Below, one piece after another: positions 9,341 through 19,016 of a DNA stretch of 60,318 nt. The DNA lies in NCBI GenBank assembly GCA_027490305.1, contig JAIXYI010000031.1, positions 1 through 60,318 of the forward strand, given 5' to 3'. The notes under the pieces are model-generated. The model searched no databases. It saw nothing but the letters and a program-made list of their open reading frames with translations, and was not told the DNA's origin. This DNA comes from Flavobacteriaceae bacterium (GTDB taxonomy: Bacteria; Bacteroidota; Bacteroidia; Flavobacteriales; Flavobacteriaceae). Each line of letters opens with the position of its first letter. Position 1 is the first letter of the stretch. The position numbers were made by a program, and so were the translations under genes.

Positions 9341-10198
9341 ATGATCCCTGAAGCCGATTTCCGCCATGAACTTTCGCTTATCATCGAGAACGCCCTTAGA
9401 GAAGATATAGGTCCGGGCGACTATAGTTCATTGGCCTGTATCCCTAACGATGCCATGGGGAAAGCGAAGCTATTGGTGAAGGAAGACGGCGTAATCGCGG
9501 GGGTAGCCTTTGCGCGGATGATTTTCCAGAAAGTCGATCCGGAAATGGTGGTAGAGACGTTTATCGAAGACGGTACCACGGTTCGAAAAGGCGATGTCGT
9601 TTTCCACGTTTCCGGTCGTTCGCAGTCTATACTCAAGGCGGAACGGACGGTGTTGAACTCGATGCAACGTATGAGTGCTATCGCAACCAAAACGCGTTAT
9701 TTCGTTTCATTGCTTGAAGGAACCGGCACACAGATACTCGATACCCGTAAAACGACACCCGGTTTTCGCGCTGCCGAAAAGTGGGCGGTGACGATTGGCG
9801 GAGGTGAAAACCATCGGTTTGCGCTCTACGACATGATCATGCTGAAAGACAACCACAACGATTTTGCCGGTGGGATCACGCAGGCCATCCGTAAAACGCA
9901 GGATTTCCTGGCGCAGCACCAATTAGACCTTAAGATCATCGTTGAGGCACGAAACCTGGCGGAAGTAGAGGAAATCCTGCAAAGCCCGGGTATCCACCGC
10001 ATCCTTTTGGACAACTTTGACTACGAAACCACCCGTCAGGCCGTGCGTTTGATTGGGAACCAATGCCAGACGGAATCATCGGGCAATATCAACGAAAGGA
10101 CGATACGCGCGTATGCCGAATGTGGCGTTAACTACATTTCGTCTGGCGCGTTGACGCATTCCGTCTACAACATGGACCTTAGTCTTAAGGCGATCTAA
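9341..10198 (+). CDS. nadC: Nicotinate-nucleotide diphosphorylase (carboxylating)
   Basis: Quinolinate phosphoribosyltransferase: joins quinolinate and PRPP to give nicotinate mononucleotide, CO2 and PPi in de novo NAD synthesis. Recognisable blocks are EDIGPGDYSSLA, LNSMQRMSAIAT, LDTRKTTPGFRAAEKWAV, GGGENHRFALYDMIMLKDNH and the C-terminal INERTIRAYAECGVNYISSGALTHS. I prefer the ATG at 9341 (MIPEADF...) over the ATG two codons earlier at 9335, since family members begin at that point. The next gene starts after one base. Confidence 0.93.
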   Translation: MIPEADFRHELSLIIENALREDIGPGDYSSLACIPNDAMGKAKLLVKEDGVIAGVAFARMIFQKVDPEMVVETFIEDGTTVRKGDVVFHVSGRSQSILKAERTVLNSMQRMSAIATKTRYFVSLLEGTGTQILDTRKTTPGFRAAEKWAVTIGGGENHRFALYDMIMLKDNHNDFAGGITQAIRKTQDFLAQHQLDLKIIVEARNLAEVEEILQSPGIHRILLDNFDYETTRQAVRLIGNQCQTESSGNINERTIRAYAECGVNYISSGALTHSVYNMDLSLKAI

Positions 10199-10199
10199 C

Positions 10200-11132
10200 A
10201 TGACTACACGCGATCGTATCTTCAAATGGCCCGTAATAGGCAGTGTGGCGCGTGTGGCGCATCGCATCACGCTTTATGAGGGGTTGACACTGTATGAATT
10301 GCTTGAAATCTATATCGTCGGACTCGGGCGGAGTGCCGTCAATAACCGCAGTAAGGCTATTGCGTTCAGTTTCTTTATGGCGTTGTTTCCGTTTGCGCTA
10401 TTCATCCTCAACCTGATTCCATTCATTCCGATTGACCACTTCCAGGAAGATTTCCTTCGGTTTGTAGCCGACAGCGTGCCGCCTAATACCTATGATGCGA
10501 TATCGGGTATCATCAATGACATCCTCAACCACAGTTATGGCAGCTTGTTGTCTTCTGGTTTCCTGTTGTCGATATTCCTGCAGGCGAACGGCGTCAATGC
10601 GATCCTGACCGCTTTCGAAAATGCGCTTCCAAACCATGCCAAGCGACCGTTTCTTCCTCAATATATCGTGGCATTGGGGATTTCGTTCTCGCTCAATATC
10701 CTATTGATTGTCACGGTTTGTATCATTCTGGTCTTCGAGGTTTTCGTGCAGCAAACCCGCCTTCAGGATGTCGTAAGCGACCGAATTCCGCTGTTGCAGT
10801 TAGGACGCTATGCCTTCCTGATCCTGATGGTATTGACTGTAACATCGGGATTGTTCAAGTTCGGCACCAAGCAACTGGAGAAACGCCCGTTTATTTCCGT
10901 AGGGTCCGTTTTCACGACCATCCTTTTCGGGATGACGTCGTACCTTTTCGGTATTTGGGTCGTACGTTTCTCTCGCTATAATGAACTGTACGGCTCTATC
11001 GGGACGTTGCTCATCGTCATGTTTTACATCTGGATCAACTGCACCATTCTGCTGCTTGGTTTTGAACTCAATAATGTCATCCAGGAACACAAGCAGAAGA
11101 TCAGGCGGAGCAAGCAAACCGCTGACACCTGA
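10200..11132 (+). CDS. YihY/virulence factor BrkB family inner-membrane protein
   Basis: 310 residues with about six hydrophobic segments (near 60-80, 115-135, 158-180, 200-220, 232-252, 262-285). The N-terminal NNRSKAIAFSFFMALFPF and C-terminal SIGTLLIVMFYIWINCTILLLGFELN are typical of the family once called ribonuclease BN, which is a membrane protein of unknown function. A basic tail faces the cytoplasm. It lies between nadC (1-base gap) and priA (2-base gap), so the three are almost certainly one transcript. Confidence 0.9.
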   Translation: MTTRDRIFKWPVIGSVARVAHRITLYEGLTLYELLEIYIVGLGRSAVNNRSKAIAFSFFMALFPFALFILNLIPFIPIDHFQEDFLRFVADSVPPNTYDAISGIINDILNHSYGSLLSSGFLLSIFLQANGVNAILTAFENALPNHAKRPFLPQYIVALGISFSLNILLIVTVCIILVFEVFVQQTRLQDVVSDRIPLLQLGRYAFLILMVLTVTSGLFKFGTKQLEKRPFISVGSVFTTILFGMTSYLFGIWVVRFSRYNELYGSIGTLLIVMFYIWINCTILLLGFELNNVIQEHKQKIRRSKQTADT

Positions 11133-11134
11133 GC

Positions 11135-13573
11135 ATGCGCTTCGTTGAAGTCATATTGCCGCTCGCGTTACCGCGGACCTTTACCTATAAAGCAGGGGAT
11201 GCGGAATTACAACCCGGCACGAGGGTAGCGGTGCCGTTTGGCCGTACGCGTATTTACACCGCACTGGTGATTGAAACGCACGACAATGCGCCCACGCTTT
11301 ACGAGGCACGCGACATCGAACAAGTGCTCGATACGCAGCCTATCGTGACGGATATACAGATTGCCCATTGGTTCTGGATCGCGTCCTATTATATGTGTAC
11401 GATAGGTGAGGTCTACCGTAGTGCGATGCCTTCTGGCTTGCTGTTAGAAAGCGAAACGCTATTGTCGGCCGCGCCGGATGCAAATAGTGATGTATCATTG
11501 TCGCCCGACGAACAGGTGATACAGGCGGCGTTGGCCCGTCAGTCGTCGTTGTCAGTGCGTGAAGTGTCGGCATTGCTCAACAAGAAACGCGTATTTCCGG
11601 TGTTACAGGGCATGTTAGCCAAGAATCTCGTTCGGTTGCGTGAGGAAATCCAGGATGCGTATAAGCCTAAGCTAGTTCGGTATATCCGACTGGCCGAAGC
11701 ATTTGACGATCCGGAGAACCTGCAGCCGTTGCTTGAGGAATTGAAAAACGCTCCGAAACAGCGCAATCTCGTCCTTTCGTATTTCCAACTCAAAGCCCGC
11801 GACCGGAAGCCCATTGCCGTCAACCTGTTATTGGAACATGCGGCGGGAAGTGCGGTCGCTTTGAAAAGCCTGGTAGAAAAAGGGATTTTCGAAAGCTACC
11901 AGCTTCAGCACGATCGGCAGGTTTTTGATGGGTCGGTACGGGAAGACCGTTTGGAGTTGAGCACAGCGCAAGAGGACGCGTTCGAGGCGATCCGCGTGTC
12001 ATTTCAGTCGCACGACGTGACGCTTCTGCACGGTGTAACGGCATCGGGCAAGACGGAAATTTATGTGCAACTCATCGAGCGATTCCTAGAGGAAGACCGG
12101 TCGGTTCTGTATCTGCTGCCCGAGATCGCGCTGACGACACAATTGGTGGAGCGACTCCGATGGCATTTTGGAGAGAAGGTTACGGTCTTCCATTCCGGAT
12201 TCAGCAACAACGAACGGGTAGAGGCATGGCAACGGGTGTTAGAGGGAAGTCCAAAAGCCCGGATTATCATCGGGGCACGCTCGGCATTATTCCTGCCGTT
12301 TCGCCATCTCGGATTCATTATCGTAGACGAAGAACACGAGTCGACCTTTAAACAACAGGATCCGGCGCCGCGTTACCACGCCCGGGATACGGCTATCGTG
12401 TTGGCGGGCTACCACGGCGCTAAGGTACTTTTGGGTTCGGCCACGCCTTCGCTCGAAACACGTTACAATGCAGAGTCAGGAAAGTATGGACTTGTGGAAC
12501 TCACCAAACGCTATGGCGACGCCGTGTTGCCCGAAATTGCGCTGGTCGATCTGAAAGACGCCTATTTCAGGGAGAAAATGAAAGGGCATTTCAGCGACAC
12601 CCTGATCGAGAACCTGCAGGAGACGTTGGAACGGGGCGAACAGGCCATCCTGTTCCAGAACCGTCGCGGATTTTCACCCGTGGTCGAATGTCTTGATTGC
12701 GGTCACGTGCCGCAGTGCCCGCAGTGCGACGTCAGCCTCACCTATCACAAGCACAAGAGCCAATTGCGTTGCCATTATTGCGGCCACGCCATCGCCATGC
12801 CGCAGTTCTGCCACGCGTGCAGCTCGGTAAACCTGACAACCAAGGGTTTTGGTACCGAACAGGTGCAGGAGGAACTTGAAGCGTTGTTCCCGGCGATACG
12901 GTCGTTGCGTATGGACCAGGATACGACTCGCGGAAGGCATTCTTTTTCACGTATCATCGATGCGTTTCGCAATCGGGAAGCGGATATTTTGATTGGCACC
13001 CAGATGTTATCAAAAGGACTCGATTTCGATAATGTCGGGTTGGTCGGTATCATGAATGCCGATAACATGCTCTATTATCCGGATTTTCGGGCACAGGAGC
13101 GGGCCTTCCAGATGCTTACGCAGGTGGCGGGCCGGGCAGGGCGTTCGGAGCGGAAGGGTAAAGTCATCATCCAGACGTATAATCCCTACCATAACATCAT
13201 CCGGCAGGTGACGGAGAACGACTATCCCGCGATGTATCACGAGCAGTTGCACGAAAGACGTATATATAAGTACCCGCCGTTTTTCCGTCTTATCCGGATT
13301 ACGTTGCGGTATCGCGAGTATGAACGCCTTCGGGAAGCATCTGCCTGGCTGGCCGATGTGCTGCGGCAACACCTTGATATGCCGATACTGGGTCCGGAAG
13401 AGCCGCCGATTGCCCGTATCCGAAATGAATACATCCGGCAGATCCTGGTCAAAATGCCTTCAGGCAGCAACCCCGCGCCCCTTAAGAACCGGATTGATCG
13501 CATCCGGACCAGCTTTTCTGCCGTACCGCACTTCCGTTCCGTGAAAGTAGTGGTGAACGTTGATTTTTATTGA
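11135..13573 (+). CDS. priA: Primosomal protein N' (replication restart helicase PriA)
   Basis: 812 residues. The N-terminal DNA-binding domain begins FVEVILPLALPRTFTY; the helicase core has GVTASGKTE (Walker A, about 299-307), VDEEHE (DEEH box), GSATPSLET and the QMLSKGLDFDNVGLVGIMNAD and QVAGRAGR blocks. Between helicase lobes are eight zinc-binding cysteines (CLDC, CPQC, CHYC, CHAC). It reloads the replisome at stalled forks. The length is at the upper end of the family. It is the last gene of the nadC unit. Confidence 0.95.
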   Translation: MRFVEVILPLALPRTFTYKAGDAELQPGTRVAVPFGRTRIYTALVIETHDNAPTLYEARDIEQVLDTQPIVTDIQIAHWFWIASYYMCTIGEVYRSAMPSGLLLESETLLSAAPDANSDVSLSPDEQVIQAALARQSSLSVREVSALLNKKRVFPVLQGMLAKNLVRLREEIQDAYKPKLVRYIRLAEAFDDPENLQPLLEELKNAPKQRNLVLSYFQLKARDRKPIAVNLLLEHAAGSAVALKSLVEKGIFESYQLQHDRQVFDGSVREDRLELSTAQEDAFEAIRVSFQSHDVTLLHGVTASGKTEIYVQLIERFLEEDRSVLYLLPEIALTTQLVERLRWHFGEKVTVFHSGFSNNERVEAWQRVLEGSPKARIIIGARSALFLPFRHLGFIIVDEEHESTFKQQDPAPRYHARDTAIVLAGYHGAKVLLGSATPSLETRYNAESGKYGLVELTKRYGDAVLPEIALVDLKDAYFREKMKGHFSDTLIENLQETLERGEQAILFQNRRGFSPVVECLDCGHVPQCPQCDVSLTYHKHKSQLRCHYCGHAIAMPQFCHACSSVNLTTKGFGTEQVQEELEALFPAIRSLRMDQDTTRGRHSFSRIIDAFRNREADILIGTQMLSKGLDFDNVGLVGIMNADNMLYYPDFRAQERAFQMLTQVAGRAGRSERKGKVIIQTYNPYHNIIRQVTENDYPAMYHEQLHERRIYKYPPFFRLIRITLRYREYERLREASAWLADVLRQHLDMPILGPEEPPIARIRNEYIRQILVKMPSGSNPAPLKNRIDRIRTSFSAVPHFRSVKVVVNVDFY

Positions 13574-13688
13574 CATAATGTCGTTTGTGTCATCGAAAAA
13601 CACTCGGGTAGTAGATCTCCTTTATAGTAAAAGACCCGCGGGGTTCTATGGTCTTACGCGACTGTCTCGTATCTACTGTATAGTATAA

Positions 13689-13722
13689 AGACCTACAAAG
13701 TTTTTGAAAACCTTGCATGTCT
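13689..13722. repeat. Decayed copy of the AGACCT...AGGTCT palindrome
   Basis: AGACCTACAAAGTTTTT is followed by GAAAACCTTGCATGTCT, an imperfect inverted repeat (13 of 17 positions pair). It resembles the perfect palindrome at 18915-18951 in size and outer sequence. It lies in the 279-base space after priA, which otherwise contains only an octamer array and the terminator below. Confidence 0.5.
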
Positions 13723-13737
13723 GAGTCGTTGTTGATT

Positions 13738-13777
13738 AACTTCCGATCTCCCGAACTTCCGATTTCCCATTCGCTAA
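13738..13777. repeat. Octamer-period array after priA
   Basis: Reads as acttccga/tctcccga/acttccga/tttcccat/tcgctaat: strict 8-base spacing with drifting units. Confidence 0.55.
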
Positions 13778-13779
13778 TT

Positions 13780-13814
13780 AAAAAAACCTGCCAGTTCAAT
13801 TGAACCGTACAGGT
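13780..13814 (-). terminator. Terminator of the LytTR regulator gene
   Basis: On the minus strand a stem ACCTG/CAGGT encloses the perfect dyad GTTCAATTGAAC and is followed by six T residues. It lies 39 bases past the regulator's stop codon. Confidence 0.65.
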
Positions 13815-13818
13815 CTTT

Positions 13819-13858
13819 CATTATCTAATTGTCTAATTGACTCATTATCTAATTATAC
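13819..13858. repeat. Octamer-period array overlapping the regulator's stop codon
   Basis: Units cattatct/aattgtct/aattgact/cattatct/aattatac. On the minus strand these read AATTAGAT/AATGAGTC, the same family of units as the array before miaA at 43113-43184. Confidence 0.6.
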
Positions 13859-14548
13859 ATACTCCAACGCTTTCTTCAAATCGTCTTTCTTGTTGCGGCT
13901 AAGCGGTATTTTATTCGGTCCGATTTCGGCGAATTTGCTGTTGAATTTATCGACTTTGTCGATGTTGACGATAAACGATTTGTGTACCCGTACGAATTTC
14001 TCGGCCGGAAGGTCGTTCTCGAACGACTTCATGGTAGACAATACCAGATGGCTTTCGTCGTCGGTCACTACTTTCACGTAGTCGCCAAACGCCTCTACCC
14101 ATTTGATGCGCGAAATAAACACCTTGAGTTTCTTGAGTTTACTCTTGATAAAAATGAACTCGCCGTCTTCTTCCTGTGCATCGCGCAACATCGTGTACAT
14201 GTTAAGGGCGCGTTTGATGGCGATCTCGAAGCGATGATGGGTGATGGGTTTCTGCAGGTAATCGGTGGCGTCATAGTCGAATGCCTTGACCGCGTATTCC
14301 GGTTTCGAGGTGATGAAAATAACCTGTGGCTTGGTCTTGAGTCCGTCAAGAAGGTCGAAGCCGCTTACAACGGGCATTTCCACGTCCAGGAACAGCAGGT
14401 CAACCTGGTTGTATGACATGAAATTCTTGGCCTCAATGGCGTTTGAAAACTCACCTATTAGGTTAAGGTTGAGGTGGTTGGAAGCCAGTTTACCGACGAT
14501 CATCCGTTGGATGGAGCTATCGTCCACAATAACGCAATTCAGTTTCAT
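13853..14548 (-). CDS. LytTR-family response regulator transcription factor
   Basis: 231 residues: a receiver domain (about 3-120) with acidic pair VDD, phospho-acceptor Asp55 in FLDVEMP, TSK and YLQKPI, and a LytTR DNA-binding domain (about 135-230) with ISRIKWVEAFGDYVKV and KFVRVHKSFIVNIDKVD. It should bind direct repeats upstream of target genes after phosphorylation. No histidine kinase lies beside it, so its partner is elsewhere. Its own array and terminator follow the stop codon. Confidence 0.93.
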   Translation of the reverse strand: MKLNCVIVDDSSIQRMIVGKLASNHLNLNLIGEFSNAIEAKNFMSYNQVDLLFLDVEMPVVSGFDLLDGLKTKPQVIFITSKPEYAVKAFDYDATDYLQKPITHHRFEIAIKRALNMYTMLRDAQEEDGEFIFIKSKLKKLKVFISRIKWVEAFGDYVKVVTDDESHLVLSTMKSFENDLPAEKFVRVHKSFIVNIDKVDKFNSKFAEIGPNKIPLSRNKKDDLKKALEYV

Positions 14549-14655
14549 AATCCGTCCTCTTTAACACTTGGGAAATTAAAAGTAGGGTAATTTGCGGTTA
14601 CAAACCAAATGTTGGCGAAAAAAAATGCATTTCGTCGATATTTTCGCCTTCCGCA

Positions 14656-14686
14656 TTTGTGCAATCAGATTAAAATACTACTTTTG
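14656..14686 (+). promoter_or_regulatory. Promoter of the rpsF-rpsR-rplI operon
   Basis: TTTG at 14656-14659 and TACTTTTG at 14679-14686, 19 bases apart, followed by an A/T-rich leader of about 19 bases to the rpsF ATG. Confidence 0.75.
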
Positions 14687-14709
14687 CACCCACGTTTAAA
14701 ATAACCATT

Positions 14710-15048
14710 ATGAATCATTACGAAACTGTTTTCATCTTGAATCCCGTTTTATCTGAGCAGCAGGTAAAGGAAACAGTAAGCAAATTTGAGGATTTCCTTA
14801 CGTCGAGGGGTGCCAAGATGGTCGCCAAAGAGGACTGGGGCCTGAAGAAACTGGCTTATGAGGTCCAAAACAAAAAGAGTGGTTTTTACCACCTGTTCCA
14901 ATTCCAAATCGAGGGTGAGCACCTGCTTCCATTCGAAACGGAGTTCCGTCGTGACGAGCGCGTGATGCGTTTCCTCACTGTCGCACTCGACAAGCATGCC
15001 GTATCCTGGGCTGAAAGAAGAAGAGAAAAACTCAAACAAAAAGCGTAA
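14710..15048 (+). CDS. rpsF: 30S ribosomal protein S6
   Basis: 112 residues starting [18 protein letters not shown], with [20 protein letters not shown] and the [16 protein letters not shown] region typical of S6. It binds S18 and 16S rRNA on the 30S platform. First gene of the rpsF-rpsR-rplI operon, two bases before rpsR. Confidence 0.97.
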   Translation: MNHYETVFILNPVLSEQQVKETVSKFEDFLTSRGAKMVAKEDWGLKKLAYEVQNKKSGFYHLFQFQIEGEHLLPFETEFRRDERVMRFLTVALDKHAVSWAERRREKLKQKA

Positions 15049-15050
15049 CC

Positions 15051-15347
15051 ATGTCTAGCATCGAACAAGCAGCAAAAGGGAAGAAAGACGGAGATATCCG
15101 TTATTTGACCCCACTGAATATCGAAACGAACAAGCAGAAAAAATACTGCCGTTTCAAGAAAGCCGGAATCAAATATGTCGATTACAAAGACCCTGATTTC
15201 CTTTTGAAATTCGTAAACGAGCAAGGAAAAATTCTTCCACGCCGTCTGACCGGAACCTCACTCAAATACCAACGCAAAGTATCGGTAGCCATCAAACGGG
15301 CACGCCACCTGGCGCTTATGCCTTACGTAGCTGACTTGCTTAAATAA
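15051..15347 (+). CDS. rpsR: 30S ribosomal protein S18
   Basis: 98 residues. Family marks: [26 protein letters not shown] and [33 protein letters not shown]. The N-terminal extension of about 20 residues is usual in Bacteroidota. S18 pairs with S6. Confidence 0.97.
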   Translation: MSSIEQAAKGKKDGDIRYLTPLNIETNKQKKYCRFKKAGIKYVDYKDPDFLLKFVNEQGKILPRRLTGTSLKYQRKVSVAIKRARHLALMPYVADLLK

Positions 15348-15362
15348 TACAGAAGGACCATT

Positions 15363-15806
15363 ATGGAATTGATACTGAAACAAGACGTACAGAACCTAGG
15401 GTTCAAAGACGATATCGTAACGGTGAAGCCAGGGTACGGCCGTAACTTCCTGATTCCACAGGGTTTTGCTGCGCTCGCTACCGCTTCTGCCAAGAAAGTA
15501 CATGCTGAAAACCTGAAGCAACGCGCCTTCAAGGAAGCCAAAATCGTAGAGGATGCGAAGAAGCAAGCCGAAGCACTTAAGGCCCTTGAAATCAAAATCC
15601 TTGCGAAAGCAGGAGGCGACAAACTTTTCGGATCGGTTACAAACGCTGACATCGCGGAAGCGCTTGAAAAAGCCGGACAACCGGTTGATCGTAAATACAT
15701 CACCAGTGGTATCGTGAAACGTACCGGTAAATACACCGCCAACGTTCGCCTTCACCGCGATGTGGTAGTCGAACTTGCCTACGAAATCATCGCTGAGCAA
15801 GCATAA
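15363..15806 (+). CDS. rplI: 50S ribosomal protein L9
   Basis: 147 residues with the L9 signature GLGFKDDIV-like start (MELILKQDVQNLGFKDDIVTV), GYGRNFLIPQGFA, the long central helix rich in Lys/Glu/Ala, and a C-terminal domain (LFGSVTNADIAEAL, VDRKYI). It ends the ribosomal operon and is followed by a strong terminator. Confidence 0.97.
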   Translation: MELILKQDVQNLGFKDDIVTVKPGYGRNFLIPQGFAALATASAKKVHAENLKQRAFKEAKIVEDAKKQAEALKALEIKILAKAGGDKLFGSVTNADIAEALEKAGQPVDRKYITSGIVKRTGKYTANVRLHRDVVVELAYEIIAEQA

Positions 15807-15860
15807 TACAGCAGACATTCTCAGTTTGCAAATTGCAGATTGACGGCCTCATATAAAATT

Positions 15861-15887
15861 CCCGGTTTTCGAACCGGGTTTTTTTTT
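15861..15887 (+). terminator. Terminator of the ribosomal operon
   Basis: Stem CCCGGTT/AACCGGG around TTCG, followed by nine T residues. Confidence 0.92.
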
Positions 15888-15911
15888 GTAGTTTTTAACG
15901 GTATGACCTGC

Positions 15912-16139
15912 GACTGCCTACTGCTTACTGACTACTGCCTACTTTTCAAAGGGCCCAATCCGGCTGTCCGCTATAGCCCTCGCCCGCCAGGCACTTCCGC
16001 CATCGGCGCTGCTGTGGCTTCCGTTGGTCGCCCCGCCGCGCCGGGCGTCAGGCCCGCCAGGCTTCGGGGCTGCCGCTTCCATCCGGGGCAGTTTTAGTAG
16101 GCAGTGGGCAGTAGCCAGTAGGCAGTAGGCAGTGGGCAG
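15912..16139. repeat. GC-rich palindromic element A, flanked by inverted heptamer arrays
   Basis: The core (15961-16089, 129 bases) begins CGGCTGTCCGCTATAGCCCT and ends GGCTGCCGCTTCCATCCGG. It shares start, end and length with a second copy at 40053-40182. Inside is a direct repeat GCCCGCCAGGC. The left flank (15912-15943) is CTGCCTA-type heptamers, and the right flank (16097-16139) is GTAGGCA-type heptamers, the reverse complement, so the whole block can fold back on itself. No protein frame is convincing here. With the leader array below it fills the 478-base space between rplI and the next gene. Confidence 0.6.
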
Positions 16140-16172
16140 CCAGTTGTTCAATACCTATCGTCCAACCAGAGC

Positions 16173-16203
16173 TTGTCCGTTTCCCTCGCCAGCCGTACCT
16201 TTG
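16173..16203 (+). promoter_or_regulatory. Promoter of the DUF6495-like gene
   Basis: TTG at 16173-16175 and TACCTTTG at 16196-16203, 20 bases apart, a full match to the Bacteroidota consensus. It predicts a leader of about 75 bases made up of short repeats. Confidence 0.65.
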
Positions 16204-16204
16204 C

Positions 16205-16284
16205 AACCAACGACCAACGACCAACGACCAACGACTGACTACTGCCTACTGACTCCTAACTCCTAATCCCTAACTCCTAACCCC
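16205..16284 (+). repeat. Heptamer array forming the 5' leader of the DUF6495-like gene
   Basis: Four ACCAACG units, then CTGACTA/CTGCCTA, then CTCCTAA/CTCCTAA/TCCCTAA/CTCCTAA and CCCC, directly followed by the TTG start codon. Period 7 throughout. Confidence 0.65.
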
Positions 16285-16758
16285 TTGAAATACTCCCGCC
16301 TCACCAAAGAACAATTCGAAGAACTCCATCCTGAATTTACCAATTTCCTTGCGGCGCAATCTTTCGAGAAAGACGAATGGGACACGCTGAAAAAGGAGCA
16401 ACCTCATATAGCAGAACAGGAATTGGATGTATTCTCGGATTTGATCTGGGAGGGTGTCCTGAACCGTGCCGAATACCTCGAACACTTCGGGAAGAATTAT
16501 GTATTCTTTTTCCATTGTGGTGAGACGCACATCCATTCCATCATCCTCAAAACAGTAGGTGTCGACGTCGACTTCCTTACCCGCGAAGGATTGCAATTCC
16601 TCACCGATAACCTGTTTTCCGACCAAATCGAAATGAAGGTAGGCACCAAAGCCTATGATAATGACGACCGCAATCAGGCCATTTTCCAGTTGATCCAACA
16701 AGGGGCTTTCCTGAGCGATGGCAGCCGGTATCGCGACCTGAATGAAATGATTGCTTAG
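16285..16758 (+). CDS. Conserved flavobacterial protein, probably DUF6495 family
   Basis: 157 residues, soluble and acidic, with no signal peptide. The start KYSRLTKEQFEELHPEF and the segment EEQELDVFSDLIWEGVL-like (AEQELDVFSDLIWEGVLNRAE) recall the DUF6495 family, known only from Bacteroidota and of unknown function. The start codon must be TTG at 16285: upstream there is only the heptamer array, and homology begins with KYSRL. Expression is therefore from a repeat leader and a rare start codon, which suggests low output or tuning. Confidence 0.75.
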   Translation: MKYSRLTKEQFEELHPEFTNFLAAQSFEKDEWDTLKKEQPHIAEQELDVFSDLIWEGVLNRAEYLEHFGKNYVFFFHCGETHIHSIILKTVGVDVDFLTREGLQFLTDNLFSDQIEMKVGTKAYDNDDRNQAIFQLIQQGAFLSDGSRYRDLNEMIA

Positions 16759-16904
16759 GTTTCACTGTCGTAAGGATAGCGGCAGTATTCAGATTTCTCT
16801 ATCATGGCGCGACGTATCGGTCTATTTTAAACAGCGCTTGTCGTTGGGCTAATTTAATTTAGATTTTAGGTATTAAAATAATACTTTAGTGAGCCTATAA
16901 GTAG

Positions 16905-18908
<2,004 letters not shown>

Positions 18909-18914
18909 AAGCGT

Positions 18915-18951
18915 CCAGACCTCAAAGGTTTTCAAAACCTTTGAGGTCTGG
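18915..18951. repeat. Perfect 37-base palindrome downstream of ligA
   Basis: CCAGACCTCAAAGGTTTT (18915-18932), one base C, then the exact reverse complement (18934-18951). Eighteen-base perfect arms are longer than a normal terminator needs and there is no T-run after it. It resembles the short palindromes scattered through many Bacteroidota genomes; a terminator role is possible as well. A decayed relative is at 13689-13722. Confidence 0.7.
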
Positions 18952-18983
18952 GCCAAAGTTCGGAACTGACCGGACTCACGAAG

Positions 18984-19009
18984 TACGGTTTTTCCGCATA
19001 TTTTGTTAA
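18984..19009. repeat. Solo end of the 133-bp repeat family
   Basis: Begins TACGGTTTTTCCGCA and continues TATTTTGTTAA. It aligns over 26 bases without gaps to the ends of the three units at 48741-49274, with a different loop between the TACGG/CCG arms. It lies between the convergent ligA and the metallophosphatase gene. Confidence 0.65.
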
Positions 19010-19016
19010 ATGTTGC

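Noticed and set aside
13574..16284. tRNA or other structured RNA genes in the intergenic spaces
   Set aside because: No cloverleaf, TTCRANNC arm or CCA end was found; the hairpins present are terminators or repeats.
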